NCBI GenBank assembly: GCA_021234155.1
Contig: JAJEKV010000129.1
Span: 1,159,963-1,223,962 of the forward strand
Direction: 5' to 3'
From: Isoetes taiwanensis
Taxonomy: Eukaryota > Streptophyta > Lycopodiopsida > Isoetales > Isoetaceae
Length of the DNA: 64,000 nucleotides
A model generated the notes under the pieces. That model was not told the DNA's origin. It worked only from the letters and a program-made list of their open reading frames with translations, and did no database searches. Below, piece after piece: positions 1-10,455 of the stretch (position 1 is the first letter of the stretch; the number at the start of each line of letters is the position of its first letter). The translations under genes and the position numbers were made by a program.

Positions 1-2
1 GG

Positions 3-140
3 ATTTATATTTTCCTTTGGAGAATGTGGAAAGCTCACAACTCTTTAATTTTTGAGCAGGAGATTATATGGCCTAAAGCTGTTATTCAGCAAGTCAAATA
101 TGACATTGCTTGGATTCAGGAGGCATTTGAAACAAGCTAA
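3..140 (+). pseudogene. LINE-type retroelement C-terminal remnant
   Basis: An open frame enters from the left edge and ends at TAA 138-140. It encodes about 45 residues beginning IYIFLWRMWKAHNSLIF. The LWR-WKA-N-L-F pattern is typical of the zinc-binding tail that follows reverse transcriptase in plant LINEs. Only the C-terminal end is inside the window, so this could be part of a longer element to the left. It differs from the four-copy LINE family described elsewhere here. The identification rests on a short motif. Confidence 0.45.
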
Positions 141-233
141 TTCCTATCTCTGACTTTGCAGATAATACTTTGATCCTGATGCGGACTCTGAAATGGGACA
201 GGATAAATTTGATGATTAATACAATGTGGTTGG

Positions 234-554
234 GGGCATAAGCATGCTACAGGTGTCCACTTTTGGAACCTGCCAAAGTACCTACACTGGGTACTTTAGA
301 AATGGGTACTGTTTTCTTATTCTTTTTATCAAAACTAATTCAAAAGTCCAAAATAAAAGTCAAAAGCATGTTAATGTTGAAGGCCAAGATAAAGACAATA
401 CTATTGGAGGTGAAAATGAATGAACCCAATTTAATACTTATTAGTTATTGATCCATCATATAAGTACCCAGTACCTAGTATTGGGTAGTTTTTTGGGTAG
501 TTTTATGGTCCCTAAATAATACTTTTTAAGGTATATTGTAACATGCTTATGCCC
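234..554. mobile_element. MITE-like element with 13-bp perfect TIRs
   Basis: GGGCATAAGCATG (234-246) is repeated as its exact reverse complement at 542-554. The similarity continues imperfectly a few bases inward. TTGG directly precedes the left end (230-233) and directly follows the right end (555-558), a possible 4-bp target duplication. The 321-bp interior is AT-rich and has no credible gene; the small open frames in it are chance. The superfamily is not assigned. Confidence 0.6.
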
Positions 555-558
555 TTGG

Positions 559-1984
559 ATCAATTGGGGGCTGCTCAAATAGCCTACCATGGAGACTCAT
601 GCAGATGTGAATGTTCTTGCATCCAGAACTATGACACTAGAAGGGGGCTCATTTATGCCACCTGTGTGACTGCCCATACTGTGACTTCACCAACTTCAGC
701 AGGGGAACGGGAAGAAAAGACAAGGCATAGCGACCACTAGAAGTACTTCAGAATATAACATTTTATGTTGTGCACTCCAGAACTTCTTATGCTGATATAG
801 TTAAGTGCTTTCATAGATAGGGGATTTTATAGACTTCCCCATATAAAAAGGCTATTTTTCTCAAGGGTATGACTTCCCTCAAAAAAAGTCATCTGCAACT
901 TCCTATGCACTCCTATGTACCCTTTTTGTACGACTTTTATACATAAATATAAATAAGGACTTCAATAAAAATACAAAATAAAAAAATTTAGAATTGGTAG
1001 TAGGGTGTATGGGCATGCATGGCAGTAGAAGAGAGTAAGCTCCTTATGGATGATACTTTGGTATTGTAACAATCAAAATAAAATGTTCAGGAATGTTCCA
1101 GATACTCATGTGTAAGCAGCTCAGTCTAAATATAGAAAGTTTTTTGAAGCCTTGCAAAAACTGAAAGTAGGAGGTTCTATATAGTTATAGAAATGTTTAG
1201 GATATTCTAGATGCTCATGGTTGAGCATCTCAGTCTATTGTTCTCTTGATCAAGTGGAATGCTTGGGTCTAACATTGACATGCCTAAGTGTGCATACCCC
1301 TGTCTCCTCTGCCCATAATGTCATTAAGATTTTTGGTGAGCAGTATTGCCACCAAGATGTTTAGGCTTGACATGATCAAGAAGGAAAGAACAAAGCAACT
1401 CCACTTAATGTATGAGATGCTCCCACTCAGATTATGTGCTAAAATGTTTAATTATGTTGGCACGACATAATAAGGTTGCACATGTGATTTATTGTGCTTA
1501 TATAGATAACTTGACTGGTTGCGCTCCATTATTCATGTGACATACTATATTGACACATGAGATTTCTAAGTTATTTTTGTGCCAAAAATCCTCATCCTTA
1601 ACATAAAAAATTTAGCTCATCCCATCTCAATTTTCTTAGACAAAAGAAGTTTTTTGCAAGTTGGAGTAAGAACTGCGAGAGCCACTTATCTACACTTATA
1701 TAATTTATTCACACCAAGATTCGATACCTTGATGCCTTAGATTCCCGAGTGAGGGAAAAAATCGTGAGGGAAAAATATTTAAGGAAAAATAGCAGATGAA
1801 GCCACGTTCTTATCCTTATCCGCTTCAACAGCATCTGCTTCAGCACGCGTTTAGGCGTGGTAGTCGGATCTGAGGTTTGAAGCCCCAGGTGGCGAAATCC
1901 ATGAGCAAGGATTCACCGACATAGCCATAGCTTGCTGCGTATATAAGCCGAATCGTCCTTATTTTGTTTGTTCGAAGGCTTTGT
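559..1984. other. Intergenic, no gene seen
   Basis: AT-rich sequence without a convincing gene. A degenerate pair of related segments lies near 1083-1130 and 1190-1240; both carry a 'GAT(A/G)CTCATG...CTCAGTCTA' pattern. A TATATAAG box near 1939 precedes the coding-like stretch described next. Confidence 0.5.
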
Positions 1985-2780
1985 TGGGTGAAAAGTGTGT
2001 CTCTATTCCATTGCTTCTTGAATCTTCTACAATATGGTCTGAATAGCGATTATTTTGCCCCCATTACAGTAAAATACGATCCAGAAGGAAACCAAGGTGA
2101 TTTTTTATTTGTATAATCCGTTCTGGTTAAATTATGGGTTCTTTTCTTCTACTGTTCAACTGTTTGTGACAAAAAGGGCTTGATTGCGAGCCTGATGCTG
2201 GACACTGCCAGAAGAATTGGTGAGAATCTACTTTGTTAGTTGAAATGTACGGATTGTTTCTAACGGAGCAAGAACATATTACACGAATTGCAGGTAATGA
2301 TTTGTTAACTAAATGCTTCGTACTTTGTTTTTGTGTTGTATCTGTGCAATATACTCTATATGATATAAGAGCATATGGTGTGATCTGTGGTATAACAAGC
2401 CAGTTTTCTCAGTACAGAGTTTCTAGTCTAACCAAGTTACCATTTATCCACATGAAATCACCATTTGTTTAACATTGCATCTTGGGAGGTGTATAACATT
2501 GGTGCTCCATTAACCTGGCCGCCTCCGAAATTTATGGAAACTAGTGTTGAGATGTCCCAGCAGGGTCTTCTTATTTTCCTGGATTATCAGTTTTATAGGG
2601 AAGCTATGGGGGGGCGTGAGAATTATATTTGAAGACAATGAACAATTGTTGATTGGTAATCAAAGAAAAATTCTTAAAAATTTTCTTTCATGTTTGCTGA
2701 TACAGAAGTTCCAAAACTGCACTTTTGTAGTCCGGGTGCTTTTCAGGACAGTCCAGAAGATGTTGCCAGATACATAAAAT
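1985..2780 (+). other. Unidentified coding-like stretches, possible decayed gene
   Basis: Several short open segments look protein-like but I cannot join or name them. One at about 1998-2095 ends in a good splice donor after a frame containing SDYFAPITVKYDPEGNQ. Another near 2480-2632 contains PLTWPPPKFMETSVEM. A third after an AG acceptor at about 2705 contains EVPKLHFCSPGAFQDSPEDV and ends at TGA. A TATATAAG box lies upstream (about 1939). Stops and unusable intron sizes separate the pieces, so this is more likely a decayed gene than a working one. The family is not recognised. Confidence 0.25.
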
Positions 2781-5450
2781 TTTGAATATTCAAAGCTCAG
2801 TGCTTACTTTTGTTTTGAGCTTTGTATAAGGTTAGGATAAACGCCATTCTATTTTACTTCTGTTGCATGGCCTTTTCTGTTTATAAGCTATTGCAAAATC
2901 ACATATCTCAGTTCTTATCATTTCAAATCCAGACTTTTCCTAGAGGCCATTAAAAGTTTGTGAACACAGTAGTTAATTCATAGATGAAGAATATCCAGGA
3001 GTGTAGTTACATATCCCACTTTACTCATCTCATTTGTGATGATCAGCTTCGACATTTTGACAGTATTATAATAGGCTTTTGCATGCCAAGGCATGCAATA
3101 CCATTCTCAAAAAGTCCAAAAATGTAGGAGGAAGCTCATGCTTTAGGGCAGCTTCTAACAGTAATTTCTTCTAGTGAATGTAAGTATTTTGTCTCTTTTG
3201 CCTGCATAAAATGTTGAAGAATCCATACAGAGCCTTATGGAACTATCCAATCATGCCACTAAACTGTGATTGCTTAGCTGGCAATAGTCACCAGAAAACT
3301 ATAAAGCCCTTGGCTTCATGTCGATTCGAGAGTAACTTGCTAGTGGAGGCACTGCAGACGTTAATTTTAGAACTCCACAGGTCCATGCATTCAGTACTAG
3401 TACCAACTGACAGGTCTTGTGCTCGCATGGCTACAATTGGCTTTGCGAAAGTTTTCTTCGATGTAAAGTGGCAGACTTAAGACTTAACAGGGCATACCTC
3501 AATCAGTGCTTCATATGATGCAAGTAAGAGAGTCCTCCATTCCATTTTTTATATGTCATTCAAACTGGAAAATGATTTATTATGCTTTGGCATGTGTGTA
3601 TGTGCCTGCATAGCCTCAATCGTTATGTGTTGCTTTTGCTGCTGCAGATGAAATTGGCAATTGTCTAGTTGTCCGACGATGAATCTAAGATTCCAGCTAG
3701 GAACAAAAGCAGTCATTTTGCATGTACTTTGAATAGATATTCTGCCTGGTTACCTTGGAGGAGCATTGGCTCATGTCTTCTTCCTCTATAGCTATAACTA
3801 ACAACTGATCAGGTAACTTGCTGCTTAGTTGTAAGCATGGCTCCAACGGTGTTTATCAACGGCAACATCCTATTTAAAACTTATATATGAGCCTTTGTAG
3901 CATGGAAAATATGGATAATATGGATAAGGAACATTCTTTGGTACTCTTACTTGTTACCTACTTTTGTCTCCAAAGGTGATGCTGGTAACCATGGCTCAAG
4001 GATTGCATATGACATAATGTGTCTACAGAGGCAAGGACAATGTCACGTTTGTTTTGCCTTTGTATTTTAAGTTTGCAAAGAGGGCAGCAAAGTTTTGAAT
4101 GTCTGGACTAGTCCAATCATTTAGGATTACATCACTCCAGACATTAAGTACTTAAGATTTGATACGAAAAAAAGGATATGCCTCTAACGATGATCCTCTT
4201 ATAAGAAAACTTGTTGGCATTGAAACTTTGGATGCTTATGGAGGCCCTTTGAAACAACAAAAGGAAAAGCACAGAGAGTGTCTTTGGACAAACCCTTGAA
4301 GTGCACACATAGTGTAGTTGGCAGGTGATATCTCCTATACCAAACTGGAAATCGCTTTGCAATTCAAGATGATGTAAAAACTTATTTTTGTCCACTCTCT
4401 ATACGCACATATTGTCATCATAATGTTCGATTCCCAAGGCTATATGTTTTCCATCTACCTTTTCTTTTGGGTTGCCCCTAGGGGGAGGAGAAATGCCAAG
4501 TAAAGTTCATGTTATGGTACAGCCAATGATTTATTAGAACTCATAACTCAAAGAAAGCAGAATCTACAAGGACCCAAGCAAACAAGGACCCAAGCAAAGA
4601 TGAATAGAAGCCTGAGAGAAATATTGTCTTTGCTCCTTGTGAAGACATACGTTTAGCAAACCTGGCACATCTTACCAAGCTATGATTTATTGGAGATCAC
4701 TTTTCTGAACTAAATCTCATTAGAGTGGTGAAATATTTTTTTCGAACTATTTTATTAGATTACTTTGACTAGAAGAAATTCTGGGATGAAAAAATCATTC
4801 AGCACCAAAACTAACATGAGGAACCTCTTTATAAGGCGAACGTCTAATAGCCACAAGCAAGAATCAAGCAACAAAAAACGTCTAATAGCCACAAGCAAGA
4901 ATCAAGCAACAACTATTGCTTAGAACATAGGAAGACGGATAATTGGACGACATTATTATATGTAGAGGGCAAGAACAAGAATTCTTATTTTATATATCAA
5001 TGTGTATGATACGCAATAAATTTTGAATAAACTTTGATGTTACATCAATTTGTTCCAAATGTGTTAATAGATTGCATCTATAAGGATGAGGAACACCACA
5101 CCTTATACATTCAACATCAAATGCCAAAAGCTAATGGAGTATTTGATGGAAAGGGAGATGTATTATTCTTATACCAACACTTAGCAATGGTCAGGTGCAG
5201 TAGCATATCAGTAGGGAGCACATACAATTGTTGTACATTATTGTTTTAGGGGCATAGTTTTTTAAGCTCTTAAAAACTGAATTCACCATCCCATTCAATG
5301 GTTTCACAGGTTTAGTTGTTCTTGCCTATGAATTAATAGACTGACATTAACTTACTAATCAATAGATTGTTTAGTCAAAAAAATTTATCTTGAAATTCCC
5401 TCTATATTACTTGGATTTTGAATTGCACCAAGTCGGTAAAGAGAAATGTT
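2781..5450. other. Intergenic, no gene seen
   Basis: No supported gene. The 89-codon open frame at 3211-3480 has no recognisable motif. A short tandem duplication lies at 4839-4914. The motif TTTGGGTTGCCCCTAGGGGG near 4466 recurs near 55434, so it may belong to a dispersed repeat. Confidence 0.5.
4839..4914. repeat. 38-bp tandem duplication
   Basis: The unit containing CGTCTAATAGCCACAAGCAA occurs twice head to tail with period 38. The copies are almost identical, so the duplication looks recent. Confidence 0.85.
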
Positions 5451-5472
5451 CGCGGCGGCCTTGGCCGCCGCG
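5451..5472. repeat. GC-only palindrome, 10-bp perfect arms
   Basis: CGCGGCGGCC at 5451-5460 is followed by a 2-base TT loop and its exact reverse complement at 5463-5472, inside AT-rich DNA. The right flank GATAAATTTCTTG reappears in inverse orientation with part of the palindrome at about 31732-31770, so it is a dispersed repeat end and not a chance hairpin. Confidence 0.8.
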
Positions 5473-5711
5473 ATAAATTTCTTGTTGATTTAATTGTCAC
5501 TTGATTGAGAATGGCTTGCCATTTCTTTTGTGGGTGAATAATATAGACACATTGGCCATAGGTATTAGCGATCGCCATAGTCTCGTTTATTTTCTTGTCA
5601 TTGGGGAATATTGCGAAATATTGGCTCCCTTTTTGGGGTTGGATTCCAACTACGAATACTTGTCTATTTTAAATGTCAAATAAAATAACAGCCGGTTTCT
5701 TTATTATGTAT

Positions 5712-5818
5712 ACAGGAATGGCAATCTACTTGCCATTCCGGGGATGGAAACAGGGCGACGCGCGAAGCGCGGAGCCCTGTTGACGTTACAGGAATGGCAA
5801 GTAGATTGCCATTCCTGT
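5712..5818. repeat. Nested fold-back structure
   Basis: A 28-bp arm (5712-5739) is repeated as its perfect reverse complement at 5791-5818. Each arm is itself nearly palindromic (GGAATGGCAA against TTGCCATTCC). The 51-bp spacer contains a GC-rich hairpin with outer arms CAGGGC/GCCCTG and inner arms CGCGC/GCGCG. The result is a hairpin of hairpins just upstream of LINE copy A. It has no coding capacity. Confidence 0.85.
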
Positions 5819-5849
5819 AATGTGGAAGACACTTAGGAAGCATTCTGTA

Positions 5850-7604
5850 GCAGATAAAAGGCTTCGGAATGCAGGGTAAATCCTTCAGCAGGAACCGCCG
5901 TCGGGATCTATATTGTTGCTTTGTGGATTTTGCGAAGGCGTTTGACATTGTGCCTCGGGAAAAACTATGGGCAAGATTGCGCCAGTTGGGGGTTCCTGTA
6001 CATTTGCAAAATGCAGTGTACATGCTATATGAAAGATGCTCGGGTCGGTTGCAGGACAAGCCAACCATTTGATAGTAGTATCGGGGTTCGTCAGGGATGC
6101 CCTCTCTCCCCAATATTGTTTGGATTTTACATTGATCAATTGGAGAGCTGGCTTGCTGATAATGGGGGCGATGGAGCTCACATTCTCTACCAAATCATCA
6201 GACAGTTAATATATGTTGATGATATGGACCTCCTAGCTTACACATCAGCAGACATGCAACGACATCTCGATGCCCTGGACATATTCTGCCAAGCGACTGA
6301 TACGCACGTCAACCTGGCCAAGACTAAGGTGGTTTTCATATCATCTTCACGTCAGCCGAGGATCCCCACCTTCAGTCACCGAGGGCAGAATGTGGAAGTA
6401 GCATCCACATACAAATATTTGGGAGTGGAGTTCCCTTCTACTATGCACTGGGACACATCCATACGGCTACGAGTGACGGCGGGCTGGAAGGCACTATATG
6501 CAATGCAAAACAATAGTCATAGAGCGAAGTTGTATGATTAGGCCCATCAGTCACACCTGTTCAAGGTCTTAGTGGAGTCGTCCTTTTTATCTGAGGGTTG
6601 AAGTATGGGGCCCATGAAGTATCCCTCGCTACTTGAATGACTTGGAGCGGTGCAAAAAAGCCTCTTAGTTCGAAAGCACTAGGGGTGAAGTCCACAGTCC
6701 CATATCAAATTCTACCACAGAGGGATTCTTGCCTCTTGAGGAGGACGGCCCTTGATCGCCACATTGTCTATTTTCAGAAGGTGGTCAATATGGACGATGC
6801 TCGTCTCCCTAAACTAGCTTATACCATGGCAATGGGGCCACATCGCCTCAAGGCCTGCTGGAGAGAAAAGAGAGCTCAATCGTTGGCTATAGTGCAGGAG
6901 CACAGGTGCATACATGTGCAAACAAAGGCAGATCGCCATAGCTTGAGGCAATATCTTGATGCTTGGTTCCTCAGCAAGCTTTGGGATGCCAATGCCCTTG
7001 AACATGTCAAGACAGCACACTACCAGCGCCACATAAATCCCACATTGGAATGAGGCCCGCAATGCTAGCTGCTTACCCACTTGCCCATGGAAAGGCGAAA
7101 CTCATTGCCTCCATTCGCACAGGGGCACATCATCTTCGAATTGAGACGGGCAGATGGATTGGTGAGCCACGCCAGGACAGGCTCTCTCAATGCTGCCAAA
7201 TGGGAGTCATTGAGGATGAATCTCATACCCTTCAAAGTTGCCCAGCATATGATCAAATCCGGACGCGCTATGCTGAGTTGGTCAGGCATGGCTAGCCGCT
7301 ACATGTGACATTGAGCACAGCATCCGTACGGGTGCTGGGATCATACCTTCAGGAGGTTATGGACATGCGAGTTCAGCTATGTCCTCAGGCACACACTTGA
7401 CATGTATATAGATATATTTATTTCATAATGATATATACTTGTACAGTTTGACATCATTCTTATTACTGCCACGGTTTTTCCTTCAAAAACCCTTTGGGGG
7501 GGGATTAACCCGGACAGTAATAAGTTTGATGCACTTCTTCTGGGTCCCATAGGCCGATTGGTCTCAGTGGACGATAAAAAATCATTCTTATTCTTATTCT
7601 TAAG
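5850..7604 (+). mobile_element. LINE copy A, 5'-truncated non-LTR retrotransposon
   Basis: Reverse-transcriptase blocks lie in broken frames: FVDFAKAFD (from about 5921), the block with GVRQGCPLSPILFG (about 6080-6125), then YVDD (about 6208), the catalytic aspartate motif. Further 3' are the family region DRHIVYFQKV and, at about 7170-7250, a zinc-knuckle-like C-terminus (C-x2-C followed by EDESHTL-x-SCP). Shifts and stops (for example TAG at 6538-6540) disable it. No endonuclease domain remains. The 3' end carries a stem-loop at 7459-7524 and a (TTATTC)n-like tail near 7581-7604. Copies B, C and D are relatives. Confidence 0.85.
7459..7524 (+). other. Conserved 3' stem-loop of LINE copy A
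   Basis: CTTATTACTG (7459-7468) pairs perfectly with CAGTAATAAG (7515-7524) and encloses a G/C- and T-rich interior with a second short stem. The same arrangement is at 46260-46330 and 58371-58427 in sibling copies. It sits just before the tail, where LINE reverse transcriptases of several clades recognise their RNA. That role is inferred. Confidence 0.65.
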
Positions 7605-7699
7605 AATGCAAATAGAAGCCTCCTCGGTGCTCCATCGCTGCTGCTCTATCGCTACTGTATGCTTAACAAAAATTTTATTCACATTCTTTATTTGAAACA

Positions 7700-7713
7700 G
7701 TGCCACGTGGCAC
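7700..7713. repeat. 14-bp perfect palindrome
   Basis: GTGCCACGTGGCAC is a perfect palindrome with a CACGTG (G-box) core. It sits just beyond the LINE copy A tail. No gene next to it would clearly use it as a promoter element. Confidence 0.6.
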
Positions 7714-7734
7714 GGCGTTACTGGCGGACGCGAA

Positions 7735-7752
7735 AGAATGCTTCCTAAGTGT
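7735..7752. repeat. Right half of an 18-bp inverted pair bracketing LINE copy A
   Basis: This 18-mer is the exact reverse complement of ACACTTAGGAAGCATTCT at 5829-5846. The two enclose LINE copy A. Confidence 0.75.
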
Positions 7753-7759
7753 TTTTTAC

Positions 7760-7880
7760 GTAATAAGGATCGTCTTTATTACAGTAAATAGTCTGAATGT
7801 AGCTTAGTGTAGGTGGTTTCTTTATTATGTAATAAGGATCGTCTTTATTACTATAATGCAGCTTAGTGTAGGTGGCTAGT
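7760..7880. repeat. Two copies of a short hairpin unit
   Basis: A 23-base unit with ends GTAATAA and TTATTAC and core GGATCGTC occurs twice. Each copy is followed by a related trailer with GCTTAGTGTAGGTGG. The string GGTTTCTTTATTATGTA between them also occurs at about 5694, next to the fold-back at 5712, which ties both sides of LINE copy A to one repeat family. Confidence 0.7.
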
Positions 7881-7884
7881 CTGT

Positions 7885-7994
7885 TGGGTTTTAAGCTCCC
7901 TTAAGTGGGTCCGAGCCCATCTTTTGACATTTTTTCCGCTGGGTTTTAAGCTCCCTTAAGTGGGTCCGAGCCCATCTTTTGACATTTTTTCCGC
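7885..7994. repeat. 55-bp tandem repeat, two copies
   Basis: The unit beginning TGGGTTTTAAGCTCCC occurs at 7885-7939 and 7940-7994 with period 55, essentially identical. Confidence 0.9.
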
Positions 7995-8039
7995 ACTTGA
8001 CGTATTCGACTTGCAAAATAGTTTTGGGGGTATTCGATT

Positions 8040-8250
8040 TACACAAAACTCATGCGAATCTACAAGTCTAATAACCCAATTTAGGCATTCGACTGGCAAG
8101 TAGAAGCAAATCCACGAGTCTAATACCCCATTAGAATCGAACCCTACACAATACTCATGCGAATCTACAAGTCTAATATCCCATTTTGGGTATTCGACTG
8201 GCGAGTAGAAGCAAATCCACGAGTCTAATACCCCATTAGAATCGAACCCA
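8040..8250. repeat. About 105-bp tandem repeat, two copies
   Basis: Two diverged units each contain ACTCATGCGAATCTACAAGT, then ATTCGACTGGC and AGAAGCAAATCCACGAGTC. They lie immediately downstream of the PPR gene. Their reverse-strand reading frame produces a repetitive pseudo-protein that is not a gene. Confidence 0.85.
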
Positions 8251-8277
8251 TATTCGGGAGCCAATAAAAGCACCGGT

Positions 8278-10249
8278 TTATAACAGATTAGATGGGTTAA
8301 GTGCAAAAACATTTTGTGCTGCCCGTTTTCCACCTTGTACATCAGCAAATTTTTTGCACGCCCCAAGTAAAGTCACCCATGACAAAATACTTGCATCAAA
8401 AGGCACACCATCAACCAAATCCTCAGCATTATCCAAATGACCTGCTCGTCCTACCAGATCAATAATGCACTCATAGTGCCCAAAGAATGGTGTAATGCCA
8501 TAATCTGTGCTACAAGCAAAACAATGCAAACCATGGTCCAGCATTCCAGCATGACTGCAGGCACTGAGGAGGCTCACAAATGTCACCCTATCAGGCAACA
8601 TTCCTTGCACCTGCATTCCAAAAAAGCCATCCAAGACTTTTTTTACAATGCCATGCTGTGCATATGCTCCAATTATCGCATTCCACGAGAGGACATCTAC
8701 CACAGGCATTTCATTGAATGTTCGCTCTGCACCGTGCAAATTGCCACATCGTGAATATGCTACAATCATCGCATTCCATGCTACTGCATCCCTCTCGGGC
8801 ATCTTATCAAAAACCTCTTGGGCACTCTCTAAAATACCACACCTTCCATACATATTAATAAGTGCTGTGCTTACAACAACATTGGATTCAAATCCATTAG
8901 AAACCAAACAATTGTGGATCTTCCTGCCCTCATCCAATGATTCAATAATGACATGATCATACATTGGATCACCTTCAAACAAGGCTGCATGATTTTCACA
9001 TGCATTTAATAAGGTGGAATATGTCACCTCATCTGGTGCCATTCCTTCAGCCTGCATTTGCTGAAATAGCTGCATGGCTTGTCCAAGCTGGCCACATTTT
9101 GCATGTGCTGCAAGGATGGCATTCCATGAGACGACATTCCTCTTAGGCATTTGTCTGAAAATTAAGTACATGTGCTCTAAGTTGCCATGTTCTGCATACA
9201 CTGTGATCATGGTATTCCAAGAAACCATATCCTTCTGAGGCATCTTGTCAAAAAAATTCTGTGCCCCATCCAGGCTCTTGCATTCTGCATATGTTGCAAG
9301 CATAGCATTCCATGCCACCATGTCTCGGTACGGCATCCCATTAAAAGCTTTTTCTGCACCCTCCAGGTCACCAGAGTGTGCATATGCTGCAATCATGGTA
9401 GTCCATGAGACAACATCTCGTTGAGACATTGCTTCAAAAGTTTTTGCTGCATCGCTTAAACTTTTGCATTTGCCATACATGTTGATAAGTGTGGTACTCA
9501 AGAAAACATCAGACCCAAACCCGTTCCTAAGAAGGTGGTCATGTAAAGCTTTACCTTCATCTAATGCTCCACAATTAGAGCACGTTTCAATGAGACTAGA
9601 ATAAGTAATCTCATTTGCCTTCATGTCTTCCTTGTCCATTCGTCGAAATAGATTGAGTGCATTCTGGAGCTGTCCCCTTTTGGCATATGCCACAATTAAA
9701 GTGTTCCACGAAATCAAATTTCGAACAGGCATTTCATCAAAAATCTTCAAAGCGCTCTGCAAATTTCCACAATGAACACAAGCAGCTACCATGATGTTCC
9801 ATGTAAAGAGATTCTTTCGGCGCATATTGCCAAACACAATCTTTGCTTCCTGCAAAGCACCACAATTGCCATACATCTGCAGAAGCAGGTTGCTTAAAAA
9901 CCTATCCTTAGCATGACCATCTTTAACAATTTGTTCATGGATCTTCCTGCCCTCTGACAGGTTGTGGGCATTGATGCAATCCCACAAACGGGATGCAAGA
10001 CTAGCTTTTGCTTTGCCACATTGCCGTAGAAGGGAAAGATAAGAAGCATGATCATTGCAAGGGTGGTGATTTTCACCTTGATTCTTCAATGTGCTTAGCG
10101 CTGCAGTGGTCAATAATCTCCCCCTTTCATCTGGATTCTATACGATCAAAAGCATGCAGGCAAAAGAAAATAGAAGAAAGCTTACCTCTGTAACTCTCTA
10201 CATGCCTTCTGACAACCATCCGCCCAACACATTTGAAGCTCATGAGCAT
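8278..10249 (-). CDS. PLS-class pentatricopeptide repeat protein, C-terminus cut in the E region
   Basis: PPR proteins of this class bind single-stranded RNA in mitochondria or plastids and act in editing, splicing or stability. The large exon encodes 611 residues from a TTG codon with no ATG. A better model adds an upstream exon: ATG at 10249, donor after 10186 (AGAG|GTAAGC), acceptor before 10130; phases agree and the total is 638 residues with an Arg-rich N-terminus suited to organelle targeting. Repeats include long P/L motifs and 31-residue S motifs such as RDVVSWTTMIAAYAHSG. A typical final pair (DRVTFVSLLSACSHAGML) leads into the E region, which stops at LNPSNLL. The next frame reads on with an E-like YKPVLLLAPEYG, suggesting a one-base shift. 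There is no DYW domain. Expression and target are unknown. Confidence 0.85.
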
Positions 10250-10455
10250 GTATTTCCTCTACGGTAAGGATTAAACAGCCAAACTGGGTTACAGGTCTGA
10301 AACTTGGATTCGTCGCAAGACCCATAGTGCTGAGTATTTGAATAATACATTTATACGCCCATATTTCAATGTATTTTCATCGCCCAAATACGTATATATA
10401 AGGAAACCCTATAGTTAAAAGTTAGGGTTGAGGGTTTAGGGCGATTCCCAGGAAC
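10250..10455. promoter_or_regulatory. Bidirectional promoter with TATA box and telo-box motifs
   Basis: About 206 bp separate the divergent start codons of the PPR and RSL1D1 genes. A TATATATAAG-type box lies at 10393-10402, oriented for the right-hand gene. AAACCCTA, the plant telo-box, is at 10404-10411. AGGGTTTAGGG, its reverse-strand form, is at 10431-10441. Telo-boxes are common in promoters of plant ribosomal-protein and ribosome-biogenesis genes, which fits RSL1D1. Use by the PPR gene is inference. Confidence 0.65.

Noticed and set aside
5676-6193. Minus-strand frames of 102-145 codons over LINE copy A
   Set aside because: They are antisense to reverse-transcriptase sequence and the fold-back, with no motif of their own.
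7956-8366. 136-codon minus-strand frame with duplicated segments
   Set aside because: It reads through tandem repeat DNA and overlaps the PPR gene end; only its first part may be the out-of-frame E motif.
10111-10113. TTG as the start of PPR gene 1
   Set aside because: A spliced upstream exon supplies an ATG with matching phase, so the TTG is internal.
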